64,000 nt of DNA from Methanosaeta sp. PtaU1.Bin060 (GCA_002067365.1 MVRK01000029.1:1-64000); one strand, 5' to 3'. Counted from the stretch's first letter, positions 24,932 to 34,863 are shown. Made by a program: numbers and translations. The notes: generated from the letters alone by a model not told the origin.

Positions 24932-25921
24932 CTAGACAGCCATCCCGGGCTCTACATAGATCGTCTTTTTGCCTCCTCTGTCAAAGAATATGGTCTTAAC
25001 ATAGTTGAACCTGCCATCGTAGACTCTGATTTCATGATTTTGATTGCCTGCGACCTGGAAGCTGAATGTCCCATCGAGGGGGTCGCCAGAGCCATCGCTG
25101 CCGATATATCTCCCATCGACGAAGACCTGATAACCTCGCATGCCCGTGGAGACCACTGTGACCGCAGAATCACCTGCTATCGATGTCGATGTGGCTGAAG
25201 GCATAAGAACTGTGCCTTGTGGATACTGGTTATCATACAATGGCATCTGCGACTGCGAATATGGTGGCGTGTACGGGACGACATCTATCACCACAGCATT
25301 GCTAGCCTGCCCATTGATTATGAAGAGCAGAATATACTCCCCAACAGCATTCACATCGATGGGAAACTGACTGTTTCCTGCGAAGAATGTGAAGGCGTTC
25401 TTCGTCAGGATTCCATTGGGATCTATCTCATAAATGTAGCCATTGCCCCCTGATGACGATGATGCCAATAGGGAGAGGCTTGAGCCCTGTGGTACCTGGG
25501 CGTATTGGGTCCAGCTAGCAGCACCCTGTATCCACAGAGTGTTGCCACCTGTGATGGGAGCATAGGTCTTATATTGAGAGTATGGCACCGCCTGCATCCC
25601 AATGCCGAAGTATAATGTGCTCGGAAAAGTTGCTTTCGTGCCATCTGTTATCGAAGCATCTATACGATTATTCATAGATCTGTTCTGTCCCACCGACTTG
25701 CCCTGGGATAGCGTAAAATATTGAGCATATTTGGCAAAGGTAGCATTTGAGGAGTACTGATAACCTGCCAAGAACTGACTGGCGCCAGCCCCAAGGGACG
25801 CATCAGACGATGCTCCAACCAGCTGCAGATTTCCCTTCTGGCCATCTAATGCAGCTGCACACCCCATCAATGATACGATGAGGATAATCGCTGTTAAAGT
25901 CGCTTTCATATTTCTCATCAC
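24932..25921 (-). CDS. Secreted protein with C-terminal PEGA-like domain
   Basis: 329 aa. Signal peptide at the N-terminus (TAIILIVSLMGCAAALDG). The mature N-terminal two thirds are Ser/Gly/Ala/Gln-rich with beta patterning (GGNTLWIQGAASWTQYAQV). The C-terminal part reads GYQVFVDGRYIGSDGSGDP ... HEIRVYDGRFNYVKTIFF, the short-strand pattern of PEGA/surface domains. Probably a surface or S-layer-associated protein; no specific function can be given. The gene converges on deoxyhypusine synthase, with the terminator hairpin between them. Confidence 0.75.
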   Translation of the reverse strand: MMRNMKATLTAIILIVSLMGCAAALDGQKGNLQLVGASSDASLGAGASQFLAGYQYSSNATFAKYAQYFTLSQGKSVGQNRSMNNRIDASITDGTKATFPSTLYFGIGMQAVPYSQYKTYAPITGGNTLWIQGAASWTQYAQVPQGSSLSLLASSSSGGNGYIYEIDPNGILTKNAFTFFAGNSQFPIDVNAVGEYILLFIINGQASNAVVIDVVPYTPPYSQSQMPLYDNQYPQGTVLMPSATSTSIAGDSAVTVVSTGMRGYQVFVDGRYIGSDGSGDPLDGTFSFQVAGNQNHEIRVYDGRFNYVKTIFFDRGGKKTIYVEPGMAV

Positions 25922-26102
25922 AATAAATGCAGCGCTTAGGATATGACCCTATCTTTCATGTAGCACCAATATCAATCGGATATTAGCCAAAAAGCGTTCG
26001 AACAGATGGGATTGCAATTGCATGAAACGAAACCGGCATTGCACCGTGGGATAAAAAAGTTAGTGATTTCGGTTTCGAGGAGCTTCATGGATCACTGGAG
26101 CT

Positions 26103-26678
26103 TCAATAATTCTCCTTCAGGAGCTCGAAGTATGCCTGCTCATGGTGGCATGCTGGGCACTCTGAAGGTGCCTCGGTGCCTTCATGGATATAGCCGCAGT
26201 TGCGGCATCTCCAGAATACCTTGGTGGCCTTCTTGAAGACTGTGCCCTCCTCCACGTTCTTGAGAAGGGCGCGATACCTCTTCTCATGACCCTTCTCGAC
26301 TGTAGCTATTTTGCGGAAGGTATCGGCGATCTCAGGAAAGCCCTCGGCATCAGCCGTCTTCGCAAACTCAGGGTACATCTTGGTATTTTCGAACATTTCG
26401 CCTTCTGCAGCAGCTTTGAGATTCTTCTTCGTATCTCCGATGACGCCGGCAGGAAATGCCCCTGTGATCTCAAGATCGCCCCCTTCCAGCAGCTTGAAGA
26501 AGACCTTTGCGTGCTCCTTTTCGTTATCTGCTGTATCGAGGAATATGGCTGATATCTGCTCGAATCCTTCCTTTTTTGCCTCTGAGGCGAAGTATGTGTA
26601 CCTGTTCCTTGCCTGGGACTCCCCGGCAAAGGAGAGCAGCACATTTTTTTCGGTCTTTGTTCCCTTGATGTTCTTCAT
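26103..26678 (-). CDS. rbr: Rubrerythrin
   Basis: 191 aa, the classic length. Non-haem di-iron peroxidase that reduces hydrogen peroxide in anaerobes. Di-iron ligands: Glu in [11 protein letters not shown], ExxH in NEKEHAK, Glu in the [16 protein letters not shown] helix, ExxH in [11 protein letters not shown]-terminal rubredoxin site: [10 protein letters not shown] and CPACHHE. The start at 26678 has GGTGAT 6 bases upstream; the open frame continues to 26786 without matching the family. It is divergent from a Fur/PerR-type regulator. Confidence 0.96.
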   Translation of the reverse strand: MKNIKGTKTEKNVLLSFAGESQARNRYTYFASEAKKEGFEQISAIFLDTADNEKEHAKVFFKLLEGGDLEITGAFPAGVIGDTKKNLKAAAEGEMFENTKMYPEFAKTADAEGFPEIADTFRKIATVEKGHEKRYRALLKNVEEGTVFKKATKVFWRCRNCGYIHEGTEAPSECPACHHEQAYFELLKENY

Positions 26679-26711
26679 CTCTTCATCACCAATTCTGCAT
26701 ATCCAATAATT

Positions 26712-26727
26712 CTTTATTAAATATAAG
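26712..26727 (-). promoter_or_regulatory. Rubrerythrin promoter in the rbr-fur divergent region
   Basis: The minus strand reads CTTATATTTAATAAAG, a box A about 34-48 bases before the rubrerythrin ATG. The opposite gene has its own TATA-like GTATTTAAG near 26841-26849, about 30 bases before its ATG. The AT-rich stretches around both are suitable for a Fur/PerR operator, but I see no clear 7-1-7 repeat. Confidence 0.45.
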
Positions 26728-26875
26728 TGATCCTGGCTGAGCAGAGGCGATGCGGCCTGCAAACTCGTCAGGATCGCCATAAACATCGACTAACCCACGA
26801 TCCGTCTCAGCAAAATCCATCATGAGTTTGATGCCAGGATAAGTATTTAAGATCGATTACTACCTAATAATCTCT

Positions 26876-27358
26876 ATGGCAAGCCCTCAGGATTTGGATT
26901 CAACGATCATCAAAGCATTGCGGGGAAAGGGGTACAAGGCTACGCCGCAGAGGATAGCAATATGTCGATTTACACTGTATAGCCATGAGCACCCAACGGC
27001 GCAGAGGATCTACAGTGAAGTCAAGAAGACATATCCAACAGTCAGTCTGGCAACTGTTTATAATACTATTCAAATTCTAAAAGATATTGGTCTTCTTCAG
27101 GAGGTAAGCCTGTCGCGTGACGAGACCAGATTTGATCCCAATATGGAGCCTCATGCGCATTTGGTCTGTCTGCGATGCAACAGCATAGCCGACTGGGCGA
27201 GTCCCCTCATCTCGGAGACTATGAAGAGCGTAGCGATCGAGGCAGGTTTTATGCCAAAAGGGCAGAACTTCGACATATTTGGCCTCTGCAGGAACTGTCA
27301 AAAGAGCGAGATTGCCGCCGCATCTGCGGCGCGGCGTGAGCAATCCGCATCTACCTGA
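26876..27358 (+). CDS. Fur/PerR-family metalloregulator
   Basis: 160 aa: an N-terminal winged helix (TPQRIAICRFTLYSHEHPTAQ, VSLATVYNTIQILKDIGLL) and a C-terminal dimerisation domain with two CxxC pairs (CLRC and CRNC) forming the structural zinc site, plus His/Asp ligands in RFDPNMEPHAHLVC. The divergent rubrerythrin gene suggests a PerR-like peroxide sensor controlling the pair, but Fur and PerR cannot be separated by sequence alone. The transcript looks nearly leaderless. The stop overlaps the convergent neighbour by 8 bases. Confidence 0.9.
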   Translation: MASPQDLDSTIIKALRGKGYKATPQRIAICRFTLYSHEHPTAQRIYSEVKKTYPTVSLATVYNTIQILKDIGLLQEVSLSRDETRFDPNMEPHAHLVCLRCNSIADWASPLISETMKSVAIEAGFMPKGQNFDIFGLCRNCQKSEIAAASAARREQSAST

Positions 27359-27809
27359 ATACCAGCATCTGATAACTCCCCTGGTACATCTCAGCGCCCA
27401 TCCTCTGCGCATCCTCAACAGCCGCAGGATCTTTCATGAGGAAAATCCTCCAATCGGGGGTCTCCAGGTGAGCTATGGAGTTCTTCAACAAGGACGCATA
27501 CTTACTGTACCTGGAAAGCTTAACAGTGAATGGGCGCAGATCCTCCACAAGCTCATATTCAAAGCCGGCCCTCTCTAAGACCTTCAATGCATCGTTGCGT
27601 GCACCAAATGACTTGAACTCGAACCTGAATCTATCCCTATTGTAGGAATCCGCCAGGGCCTTGAAGATCTCCTTGTCGTCGAAGAAGTGCTTGAAGGCCC
27701 ATATTCTGCCAAGCTTGAAGAGGGTGATCCTCCTGCGAGGCTTGGTGACGTCGATGGTGGACGCCTTCAATTCCGGCTGGCCTGTCTCATGGTCTGGGCG
27801 CATAGTCAT
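27351..27809 (-). CDS. Conserved protein of unknown function
   Basis: 152 aa, charged and soluble, no signal or membrane segment. Contains RIWAFKHFFDDKEIFKALAD and FRFEFKSFGARNDALKVLER, then a C-terminal AEMYQGSYQMLVF. The alpha/beta mix suggests a small globular protein; no known family is recognised with confidence. It converges with the regulator gene, overlapping by 8 bases. Confidence 0.7.
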   Translation of the reverse strand: MTMRPDHETGQPELKASTIDVTKPRRRITLFKLGRIWAFKHFFDDKEIFKALADSYNRDRFRFEFKSFGARNDALKVLERAGFEYELVEDLRPFTVKLSRYSKYASLLKNSIAHLETPDWRIFLMKDPAAVEDAQRMGAEMYQGSYQMLVFR

Positions 27810-27921
27810 CCCTGCTAGATCAAATAATACTGATTAATGATTATTTTATTATTAAAGATTGTCTTTTCATGGTCTCTTCAGACTGCTTATATTCTTATAG
27901 AATGAATGCATCTTATCTATT

Positions 27922-28137
27922 ATGGCAGATATAATTGTTGAATCGCTTTTCGGCGAAAAAGCAGGAGCAGTATGGGAGTCTCTCAATAAAAACGGCCCGA
28001 GCACAGTAGGCGACATCGCGAAGGCAACCGGCTTGCGGCGCGAATTGGTCTTTGGCGCTCTCGGATGGCTCGCACGCGAGAATAAAATCTCCGCGGAGAG
28101 GCGCGGACGAGCTGTGTTCTTCTCGTTACGACCATAG
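27922..28137 (+). CDS. Winged-helix protein, DUF2582-like
   Basis: 71 aa. The whole length is one winged helix: helix 1 GEKAGAVWESLNKNG, recognition helix region TVGDIAKATGLRRELVFGALGWLARENK, and wing ISAERRGRAVFFSL. This matches the small DUF2582 type found in methanogens, whose role is not known. It stands alone and could be a DNA-binding protein. Confidence 0.85.
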   Translation: MADIIVESLFGEKAGAVWESLNKNGPSTVGDIAKATGLRRELVFGALGWLARENKISAERRGRAVFFSLRP

Positions 28138-28459
28138 CGACGATTCTGTGATCTGCGATAGGCACGGGCAGCAAATAGCCGGAGCATCTGCCTATGTTGG
28201 CTTCGAGCTTCGCTAGTATTATGAGGTCTCTATATGATGTTTCGGCTGCCTGCCCCTAAAAGGGCGCATATATCCATGAATTCTGCCCTCTGACACGATT
28301 TTTTTGGCTTCGCTCTCTCCTGCGGGTAACTTCAACCAGTCTGAAGGCGCTCAGAAGTCAGGCTAGTTAGACGATCGATATCGATTGTTTGCCATGGAGC
28401 ATGCGGCTGAAATGCCCAAGATTCGTTATTGTTAAAAGGGTCTCTCGTGCAAAAACTTC
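28138..28459. other. Intergenic region without a visible gene
   Basis: About 320 bases between the winged-helix gene and the convergent AT-rich block. I see no coding frame on either strand. Features noted: a 12-bp palindrome ATCGATATCGAT (28374-28385) and a T7 run at about 28303-28309 (ACGATTTTTTTGG). Confidence 0.4.
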
Positions 28460-29011
28460 TTAAATAAAAGATGACCCCATTGCACGATACTCATCGCTGA
28501 CAACCTTTCCATGCTGAAGACGTGATATGCAGGATATCTTATGTTTCTCTTTGCTTGCAGGACAAATATATTCATTCATTCCTTTATTTATTTTATTTGC
28601 TTTTAATATAACATTATCTCCATCCATGACCCTGATCCTTTTATCTTCTTCTAAAATATTAATATACTTTCCATGATACGTGCTAGATAATAAATCTTGA
28701 TTTATATATGTGATTCTTCCCTTGATGACCCTCTCCTTCTGTGATAAGCATCCAGGAAAATTACAGCCCTGATAGCAATTATTACCCCATGCTAATTTTT
28801 TTACAGGTAGCTCGAAGATGATCACCTTTCCCGTCTTATATTTAATGAGGATAGATGACCTTCCGAAAATCTCCCTGATTTGTATCTCATTCGAAGTCAT
28901 CTTTTCCAGTACTGGGAGCCATTTACTCATTCTAACATTTATTCTCTCGTTTATATTCCCCTCATCGAGAGCACCTTTAGGCTTGGCGTTTTCAATAGAT
29001 CCCTTGTCCAT
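28460..29011 (-). CDS. Hypothetical protein in AT-rich block
   Basis: 183 aa, Lys/Ile/Asn-rich, no signal peptide or membrane helix. Beta-rich middle (SSILIKYKTGKVIIFELPV) with a cysteine cluster NCYQGCNFPGC that could bind metal, and a C-terminal YICPASKEKHKISC. No family recognised. The low GC and codon use differ strongly from neighbours on both sides, and it follows the 357-aa gene by 9 bases, so the two were probably acquired together and are cotranscribed. Confidence 0.65.
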   Translation of the reverse strand: MDKGSIENAKPKGALDEGNINERINVRMSKWLPVLEKMTSNEIQIREIFGRSSILIKYKTGKVIIFELPVKKLAWGNNCYQGCNFPGCLSQKERVIKGRITYINQDLLSSTYHGKYINILEEDKRIRVMDGDNVILKANKINKGMNEYICPASKEKHKISCISRLQHGKVVSDEYRAMGSSFI

Positions 29012-29020
29012 GAATTCACC

Positions 29021-30094
29021 CTATATTGAGATCGCTATCAATCTAATCAATTTCTTGCCAAACTCTTTTGTTTTATTGAAATTTTTTAAAAAAGGCTTTA
29101 TCCCTTCGTTGATGACGCATACAAAACTACTTTTTTGAGCTGTATTGTATTGAAAAATGATACCTTTTGTTGATGTACTTCTCTGATCTGCATAGATCAT
29201 ATTGAAATTATCCATATAGTCTTTATTCATCCAATCATAGAACAGGCCCATGTCATTGATGAGATCACATGCTCTGAGGCATCCATCATTAGAGATCTCT
29301 TTTTGACTTATATCCTCATCAGGCAGGAATTTATCAAATCTTCTGTTAGTGGATATGACTTCGATGAGTATCTCGTGAATCGCTTTTAGAGGTTCCGGAA
29401 ATCCAATCTCATCTAATGCATCTTTATATAAATCTTTTAATGCAGGGGTTAGACTCTTGCATATAAATGTTGCACCAAATAGGAATGATCTCACAGTATT
29501 GGCATCCAATGGAGGCTCATCTTTTGATGGTTTATAACATAGCCGAGTCCACACCTTGCTGTGATTTGGCTCGACGCAAATCGTGATTGATGATCTTATC
29601 ACTGCAGTATACGACCTATTATCTTTCAAGAATACGCCCTCATATTCAGGAAATAATATTATTGGGCCTTCTCCTAATTCCTCGTGAAACTCTGCATCTT
29701 CAAGCCTTTTGAGTTCATGCAATCCGAAATTCGTGGGATTTTCTGATATTGATGAGAAATAATTTGACCATTTTTTCTTCAATAATATCCTGACCAATTT
29801 GGCACTATCAAAATCAAGATCCTCTTCTATTGCATCGCATACCACTCCGTAGCGCAGAGTGGGACAACCGAACTTCGTATGCTTAATCGTCTTATCTCGC
29901 GGCCCTTTATGATTGGGATAAATCGCATACGTATTCAACTTAGGAGCCGACCCACCAGCCCGGACCTCATTTTTATGCACCGATGCTCCGTTGCTTGCAG
30001 CAGTGTCTTGCGTCTCCAATTGAGCTGCCTTCGAGACCTTCTCAGCCTCTTTCGATTGAGTCGCCTCAAACGCTTCTTGGTTGAGCGACATCAT
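29021..30094 (-). CDS. Hypothetical protein in AT-rich block
   Basis: 357 aa. The first 50 residues are low-complexity (Gln/Glu/Ala/Ser), probably disordered; the rest is a mixed alpha/beta protein with VWTRLCYKPSKDEPPLD and SFLFGATFICKSLTPALKDLY. It has no membrane segment and no nucleotide-binding motif I can recognise. Its ATG overlaps the stop of the preceding 75-codon frame as ATGA. AT-rich like its downstream partner. Confidence 0.65.
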   Translation of the reverse strand: MMSLNQEAFEATQSKEAEKVSKAAQLETQDTAASNGASVHKNEVRAGGSAPKLNTYAIYPNHKGPRDKTIKHTKFGCPTLRYGVVCDAIEEDLDFDSAKLVRILLKKKWSNYFSSISENPTNFGLHELKRLEDAEFHEELGEGPIILFPEYEGVFLKDNRSYTAVIRSSITICVEPNHSKVWTRLCYKPSKDEPPLDANTVRSFLFGATFICKSLTPALKDLYKDALDEIGFPEPLKAIHEILIEVISTNRRFDKFLPDEDISQKEISNDGCLRACDLINDMGLFYDWMNKDYMDNFNMIYADQRSTSTKGIIFQYNTAQKSSFVCVINEGIKPFLKNFNKTKEFGKKLIRLIAISI

Positions 30095-30318
30095 CTCACG
30101 AGCTTATCAATATGCATCATTCCAACCAAAGGCTTTCTGCTTTCGATCCACTTATAGCTATTATAGTTGTAATACATCACACCTGAAAAACTTTTCCTGA
30201 TAAAAAGGTTTCTGCATTCTTGAATTCGAATGGCGCAGCCACTCGTCAAGCCATCTATGAACAAGGTACCCTGAAAGCGATTCCAAAGCAAGCGGGCCTT
30301 GAGGTAGACGATCTGCAA
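30091..30318 (-). CDS. Possible small gene upstream of the AT-rich pair
   Basis: 75 codons, ending in an ATGA overlap with the next gene, which is the main support. The product is basic (RLLWNRFQGTLF, RKSFSGVMYYNYNSYKW) with no recognised domain. There is no good Shine-Dalgarno site. It may be the decayed end of a larger gene rather than an intact one. Confidence 0.35.
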   Translation of the reverse strand: MQIVYLKARLLWNRFQGTLFIDGLTSGCAIRIQECRNLFIRKSFSGVMYYNYNSYKWIESRKPLVGMMHIDKLVR

Positions 30319-30320
30319 AA

Positions 30321-30352
30321 GAAATAAGAAAAAATATCTCTCTTCTTATTTC
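30321..30352. terminator. Inverted repeat at the end of the VOR operon
   Basis: Perfect 10-bp arms GAAATAAGAA (30321-30330) and TTCTTATTTC (30343-30352) with a 12-base loop. The right arm includes the vorA stop codon. Read on the minus strand the loop side has a T6 run, so this could end the VOR transcript or form a stabilising 3' hairpin. Confidence 0.5.
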
Positions 30353-31791
30353 CTTGCCACCATCTCCAGCACCCTGACGGCCTGCGCTCCAGCCTCCAGG
30401 ATCTCCAGGTTCAGAGGTATCAGCTTCGGCTTCTTGGCGAATGTCACCTTGAAGGCATTGCCGTACGCCTCTCGCGGCAGCCCGAGCCCTCCAGCCTCCA
30501 TCAGAGCCCCGAACATCGCAGTGTTCGCGGCCTGGTGAGCGCCCTTGTCGATGGCGATCTGTGTCGCCGGGACGGAGATGGCCTTCACGCCCTCCGGCGG
30601 CTGGAACTCTCCTGCTAGGGAGTCGTAGATTATCAGCCCCCCCCTCTTCACCGATGACGCAAATTTATCGAGCGATGGCCGGTTGAACGCCACCAGAACA
30701 TCCGGATGATCGACGACCGGCGATCCGATGGGCAGGCCTGAGATGATGACAGAGCAGTTGGATGTTCCTCCGCGCTGCTCCGGCCCGTAGTCAGGATACC
30801 ACGAGACATAGCGCCCTGATCCAAAAGAAGCCTCCGCCAGGGCGAGGCCCATGGAAAGCACTCCCTGTCCTCCGAATCCCGCGATCTTCACGCCCTTCGG
30901 GACGAACCCGGCGTCCTCCCTCAATGCCATCTGCTCATGTCCATCGCAGCCGAAGATCCTGTCGAGAGTCCCCTTCGAGAAGTCGCTTTGGGGCCTCACA
31001 ATTGGCTCGGCCTCTGCAGACCTGTCCCTGAACCTCATCAGGGGGAACTCCTTCTCCATCTGCTCGTTGATGAACCTGGTCGCCCCCCGCACATCCATCC
31101 TCAGGATCGTGGGGCAGGGCGAGAGGAACTCGACGAAGGCATATCCAAGCTTCTCCTTCTGGATCTCCAGGGCCTTGCGCACTGCCCTGCGGGCCTTGCG
31201 GATGTGATCGATGTCCGAGAGCGAGACGCGCTCGATGTAAACAGGGGACTTCAGCGTATCCAGAAGCTCGCAGATGTGAATGGGATAGCCCATGTCCTGC
31301 GCTATTCGTCCATGGGGCGTCGTGGCGGTGACCTCGCCGATCAGCGTCGTCGGCGCCATCTGGCCCCCAGTCATGCCGTAGACTGTGTTGTTCACGAAGA
31401 AGACCGCCATCTTCTCGCCCCTGTTGGCCGCCTGGATAGTCTCGTTTAGGCCGATCGATGCCAGGTCTCCGTCTCCCTGGTAGCTGATGAGAACAGCATC
31501 ATCCTCTGCCCGCGAGACCCCCGTCGCAATGGCTGGAGCCCTTCCGTGGGCCGCCTGAATGTGCCCGCAGTCGAGATAGTAGTAGGTGAAGACCGCACAG
31601 CCCACTGGGCTCAGGGCAACACAGCGGTCCTGTATCCCCAGGTCGGCCATAGCCTCGCCTATCAGCTTGTGAAGTATTCCGTGTCCGCATCCGGCACAGT
31701 AGTGCGTGGCCGTGGGTGCAGTGCCCCCTTTCCTCGAAAACTCGCTGTATAATCCCGGATGCCCTCCGATTATCCTCTCCTTAGCAGCCAT
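30346..31791 (-). CDS. vorA: 2-oxoisovalerate:ferredoxin oxidoreductase, fused beta-gamma subunit
   Basis: 481 aa with two domains. Residues 1 to about 280: the TPP-binding beta part with the 4Fe-4S-type CAGCGHG (32-38), [12 protein letters not shown], and GDGDLASIG...[11 protein letters not shown] (TPP-Mg motif). Residues about 300-481: the gamma part with [14 protein letters not shown] and [13 protein letters not shown]. Together with VorB and a ferredoxin subunit it interconverts branched 2-oxoacids and acyl-CoA plus CO2. A beta-gamma fusion of this length is typical of archaeal VorA. It follows vorB after one base (TAAAATG). Confidence 0.92.
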   Translation of the reverse strand: MAAKERIIGGHPGLYSEFSRKGGTAPTATHYCAGCGHGILHKLIGEAMADLGIQDRCVALSPVGCAVFTYYYLDCGHIQAAHGRAPAIATGVSRAEDDAVLISYQGDGDLASIGLNETIQAANRGEKMAVFFVNNTVYGMTGGQMAPTTLIGEVTATTPHGRIAQDMGYPIHICELLDTLKSPVYIERVSLSDIDHIRKARRAVRKALEIQKEKLGYAFVEFLSPCPTILRMDVRGATRFINEQMEKEFPLMRFRDRSAEAEPIVRPQSDFSKGTLDRIFGCDGHEQMALREDAGFVPKGVKIAGFGGQGVLSMGLALAEASFGSGRYVSWYPDYGPEQRGGTSNCSVIISGLPIGSPVVDHPDVLVAFNRPSLDKFASSVKRGGLIIYDSLAGEFQPPEGVKAISVPATQIAIDKGAHQAANTAMFGALMEAGGLGLPREAYGNAFKVTFAKKPKLIPLNLEILEAGAQAVRVLEMVARK

Positions 31792-31792
31792 T

Positions 31793-32836
31793 TTAGGCCA
31801 CCTCCCTGATCTTCTCGATTATCTGGTCGAGCCCTATCAGATTTCCACCGTAGCGCGAGACCAGCTGCACAGGCTCACATCCGCTTGCGAGGCGGATGTC
31901 CTCCCTCATCTGTCCATTGGACATCTCGACTGATATGAACTTGCAGCCGCGGCCAGCCAGGCGGCGTATCTCCTCGGCAGGGAATGGGAAGAGTGTGATC
32001 GGCCGCAATAGCCCTGCCTTTATGCCATCCTTCCTTGCGGCATCGACAGCCGAGCGGGCGATCCTGCTGCTGATGCCGTAGGAGACTGCGACGACCTCGG
32101 CATCATCGAGCCTGTAGCCCTCGAAGGCGACCTCGCTCTCCTTTATCCTCTGGTACTTCTTCTGAAGCTTGAGGTTATGTGTCTCCAGCTCATCGAAGTC
32201 GAGGAAGATTGATGTGATCATGTTTTTGCGCGTGGCTGCGCTGCCGGCCACAGCCCAGGCGGTCTCAATGCCCTGGTCCAGGGCCCTCTCAGGGAACCTC
32301 AGGGGCTCGACCATGTGGCCGAGAACGCCATCTGCCAGAACGACCGCGGGGTTCCTGTACTTGAATGCGCAGTCGAAAGCCCTCGCCGTCAGGTCACACA
32401 TCTCCTGAACGCTCGCGGGGGCGAGGACTATATTATTGTAGCAGCCGTGGCCTCCTCCTTTGCAGGCCTGGTTGTAGTCCGACTGCTCAGGCCCTATATT
32501 CCCGAGGCCCGGCCCAGCGCGGCAGATGTCCACGATGACGCACGGCAGCTCTGCGCCCGCCATGTAGGTTATCCCCTCCTGCTTCAGGCTCATCCCAGGC
32601 CCCGATGAGGCTGCGAGCACCCTGTGCCCCGCGGAGGCTGCGCCATAGACCATGTTTATCGCGGCCTCCTCGGACTCAGCCTGCACGAACTTGCGATTAG
32701 CCATGGGGAAGAACCGCGATGCTTCATGCAGGATCTCGCTCGCGGGCGTGATGGGATAGCCGAAGAAGCAGTCGCATCCTGCATACATCGCCCCTACTAT
32801 CACTGCGCTGTTCCCTGCCATCAACTGTGACGCCAT
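31793..32836 (-). CDS. vorB: 2-oxoisovalerate:ferredoxin oxidoreductase, alpha subunit
   Basis: 347 aa. POR/VOR alpha-type pyrimidine-binding fold: [10 protein letters not shown] (near 25-34), [21 protein letters not shown] (TPP-activating Glu), [12 protein letters not shown] and [16 protein letters not shown]. The length equals typical VorB. The start is ATG 32836, which has GGAGATGA 8 bases upstream inside the end of the preceding gene; ATG 32848 is an alternative. The frame upstream of that (to 32986) lies over the synthetase-ferredoxin gene and is not family sequence. Confidence 0.92.
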   Translation of the reverse strand: MASQLMAGNSAVIVGAMYAGCDCFFGYPITPASEILHEASRFFPMANRKFVQAESEEAAINMVYGAASAGHRVLAASSGPGMSLKQEGITYMAGAELPCVIVDICRAGPGLGNIGPEQSDYNQACKGGGHGCYNNIVLAPASVQEMCDLTARAFDCAFKYRNPAVVLADGVLGHMVEPLRFPERALDQGIETAWAVAGSAATRKNMITSIFLDFDELETHNLKLQKKYQRIKESEVAFEGYRLDDAEVVAVSYGISSRIARSAVDAARKDGIKAGLLRPITLFPFPAEEIRRLAGRGCKFISVEMSNGQMREDIRLASGCEPVQLVSRYGGNLIGLDQIIEKIREVA

Positions 32837-32837
32837 C

Positions 32838-34742
32838 TCAGGACTCATCTCCTTCTGCTTTCTCCTTCTTCGGAATGTGTACCTCGATCGCCAGCGGCTC
32901 TGGACATGTGTAGTAGCATGCGCCGCAGCCGATGCATCCATCTCCAGTATAGACTGCATAGCGATAGCCGCGCTCGTTGAATGCATCGCCCATCTTCAGC
33001 ACATTGGATGGGCAGGCCTCTATGCACCTCTCGCATGCCTTGCACTCCACCTGGTTTATCACTGGGTAGGGCTTGTCCTTGTCCCTGATCTCAACGCGCC
33101 TGATCTTGCCGCTTATGGTCTTCGGAAGCTCGTCCACGAACTCGATGATGCGAGGGTACTTGTAGGGCGCAGTGACCCGCTTCACATGATCTTGCAGCTC
33201 CTTCTTCAGATCCTCCGAGGGGGTGTAGCCCTTGGTCAGGACCACAGTGGCCTTCACCACCTGCCCTCTGATTGGGTCAGGAACTCCAGTGATGGCGACC
33301 TCCAGGACCGCCGGGTGCGACATCAGGGCCGACTCCACCTCAAAGGGCCCCACGCGGTACCCCGAGGACTTGATCATATCGTCTGTGCGCCCCACGAACC
33401 AGAAGAAGCCCTCCTCGTCCTTCCAGGCTGTGTCGCCGGTGTGATAGTAATCATCGTGCCAGATGTTCTTCGTCTTGTCGGGGTCCTGATGGTAGTCTGT
33501 GAAGAGTCCGACGGGTTTTCCCTTATCTGTCTTGACCACGATCTCGCCCTCTTCCCCCACCTCGCACTCCTTGTCGCTCTTGTCCACCAGGATTATATCG
33601 AATCCAGGCGCTGGCTTGCCCATGGAGCCGGGCTTCGGCTTCATCCCGTTGTAGTTGGCTATGCAGACGACAGTCTCAGTCTGGCCGAAGCCCTCCATGA
33701 GCTTCAGGCCAGTCGTCTCAAGGAACTTCTCGTAAACCGTCGGGTTTAGAGGCTCGCCTGCAGTCACTGCGTACTTGAGCTTCGAGAAGTCATACCTGGA
33801 CATGTCGCTCTTGATCATGAACCTGAAGATCGTAGGCGGCGCGCAGAAGGTGGTGACGCCGTACTTGCCCATCTCCTCCATCATCCTTCCGGCATCGAAC
33901 CTGTCGTAGTCATAGACGAAGACGGCCGAGCCGGACAGCCACTGGCCATAGATCTTCCCCCAGGCGCACTTCGCCCAGCCCGTATCTGCGACTGTGTAAT
34001 GCAGGCCATCGTCGCCCACATTCTGCCAGTACTTGGCTGTGAGGATGTGGCCGAGGGGATATGTCTGGTCATGCTTGACCATCTTGGGGTAGCCTGTCGT
34101 ACCCGAAGTGAAGTAGGCGAGGATTATGTCCTCGTTCCTGGTCGCCTCCGATCCTGTGGGCCTCTTGAAATCGGGAGACGCCTCCTCCAGCTCGGCATCG
34201 AAGTTGATCCAGCCATCCCGCTTCAGGTCCTTTGAGCCCACCAGGGCCTTGACGAGAGGTATGTTTCCCACCTCAGCGTGCGCCGCATCGACCTCGGAAG
34301 GAACCCCGTTCTCGCCGATGCAGATGATCATCTTCAGATCGGCTTTCTTGATGCGATAGACGAAGTCCTTGGCCTTCAGCATGTGAGTCGAAGGGATGGA
34401 GACGGCCCCGATCTTATTCAGGCCGACCATGCAGACCCAGAACTCCCAGCGGCTCTTGAGTGTGAGCATGACTGAGTCTCCCTTCGCGACCCCGTATCTC
34501 CTGAAGAGGTTGGCGGCCTTGTCGCTCAGGGTCTTCAGCTCGCCGAAAGTGATGATCTTCTCCTCCCCATGATCATTACACCATACTAAAGCGCGCTTTT
34601 TCGGATCCAAAGCGGCATAAGCATCCACCACATCAAAGGCGAAGTTGAAGTTCTCCGGAACAATGATCCTGAATTTTTCTTTGAACTCCTCGTAGGACTG
34701 AAAATCGGTCTGTGAGACGAATCTCTGCAGCAAAGATGTCAT
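32838..34742 (-). CDS. AMP-forming acyl-CoA synthetase fused to a VorC-like 2[4Fe-4S] ferredoxin
   Basis: 634 aa. Residues 1 to about 560 are a complete acyl-CoA synthetase of the medium/branched-chain type: [13 protein letters not shown] (adenylate loop), EGFGQTET, the [23 protein letters not shown] hinge, and the catalytic lysine in KTISGKIRR. Residues about 565-634 are a two-cluster ferredoxin: [12 protein letters not shown] and [12 protein letters not shown]. In other archaea the ferredoxin delta subunit (VorC) of VOR is a separate small protein; here the only VorC candidate is this tail, and vorB and vorA follow at once (1-base gap). It probably activates branched-chain acids for reductive carboxylation, or hydrolyses in reverse (inference). 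Confidence 0.9.
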   Translation of the reverse strand: MTSLLQRFVSQTDFQSYEEFKEKFRIIVPENFNFAFDVVDAYAALDPKKRALVWCNDHGEEKIITFGELKTLSDKAANLFRRYGVAKGDSVMLTLKSRWEFWVCMVGLNKIGAVSIPSTHMLKAKDFVYRIKKADLKMIICIGENGVPSEVDAAHAEVGNIPLVKALVGSKDLKRDGWINFDAELEEASPDFKRPTGSEATRNEDIILAYFTSGTTGYPKMVKHDQTYPLGHILTAKYWQNVGDDGLHYTVADTGWAKCAWGKIYGQWLSGSAVFVYDYDRFDAGRMMEEMGKYGVTTFCAPPTIFRFMIKSDMSRYDFSKLKYAVTAGEPLNPTVYEKFLETTGLKLMEGFGQTETVVCIANYNGMKPKPGSMGKPAPGFDIILVDKSDKECEVGEEGEIVVKTDKGKPVGLFTDYHQDPDKTKNIWHDDYYHTGDTAWKDEEGFFWFVGRTDDMIKSSGYRVGPFEVESALMSHPAVLEVAITGVPDPIRGQVVKATVVLTKGYTPSEDLKKELQDHVKRVTAPYKYPRIIEFVDELPKTISGKIRRVEIRDKDKPYPVINQVECKACERCIEACPSNVLKMGDAFNERGYRYAVYTGDGCIGCGACYYTCPEPLAIEVHIPKKEKAEGDES

Positions 34743-34863
34743 TTTCTCTTCTCCTCCCCAGCGTCTCCGATCTACTCGTTTGATCCTGGTCTGATCTCTT
34801 GTCTGTTTCTCTGCTCTGCCCTTTTCCTGCCCATCTGCCTGATTCTGCTCCTCTCCTTCTCCC

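Noticed and set aside
28374-28385. ATCGATATCGAT palindrome as a regulatory site
   Set aside because: Twelve-base alternating palindromes of this simple composition are not rare, and no promoter adjoins it.
32877-33749. Plus-strand open frame of 290 codons
   Set aside because: Antisense to the acyl-CoA synthetase-ferredoxin gene.
34278-34475. Short plus-strand frames inside the synthetase gene as candidate nested genes
   Set aside because: No ribosome site or conserved pattern; expected by chance in GC-rich DNA.
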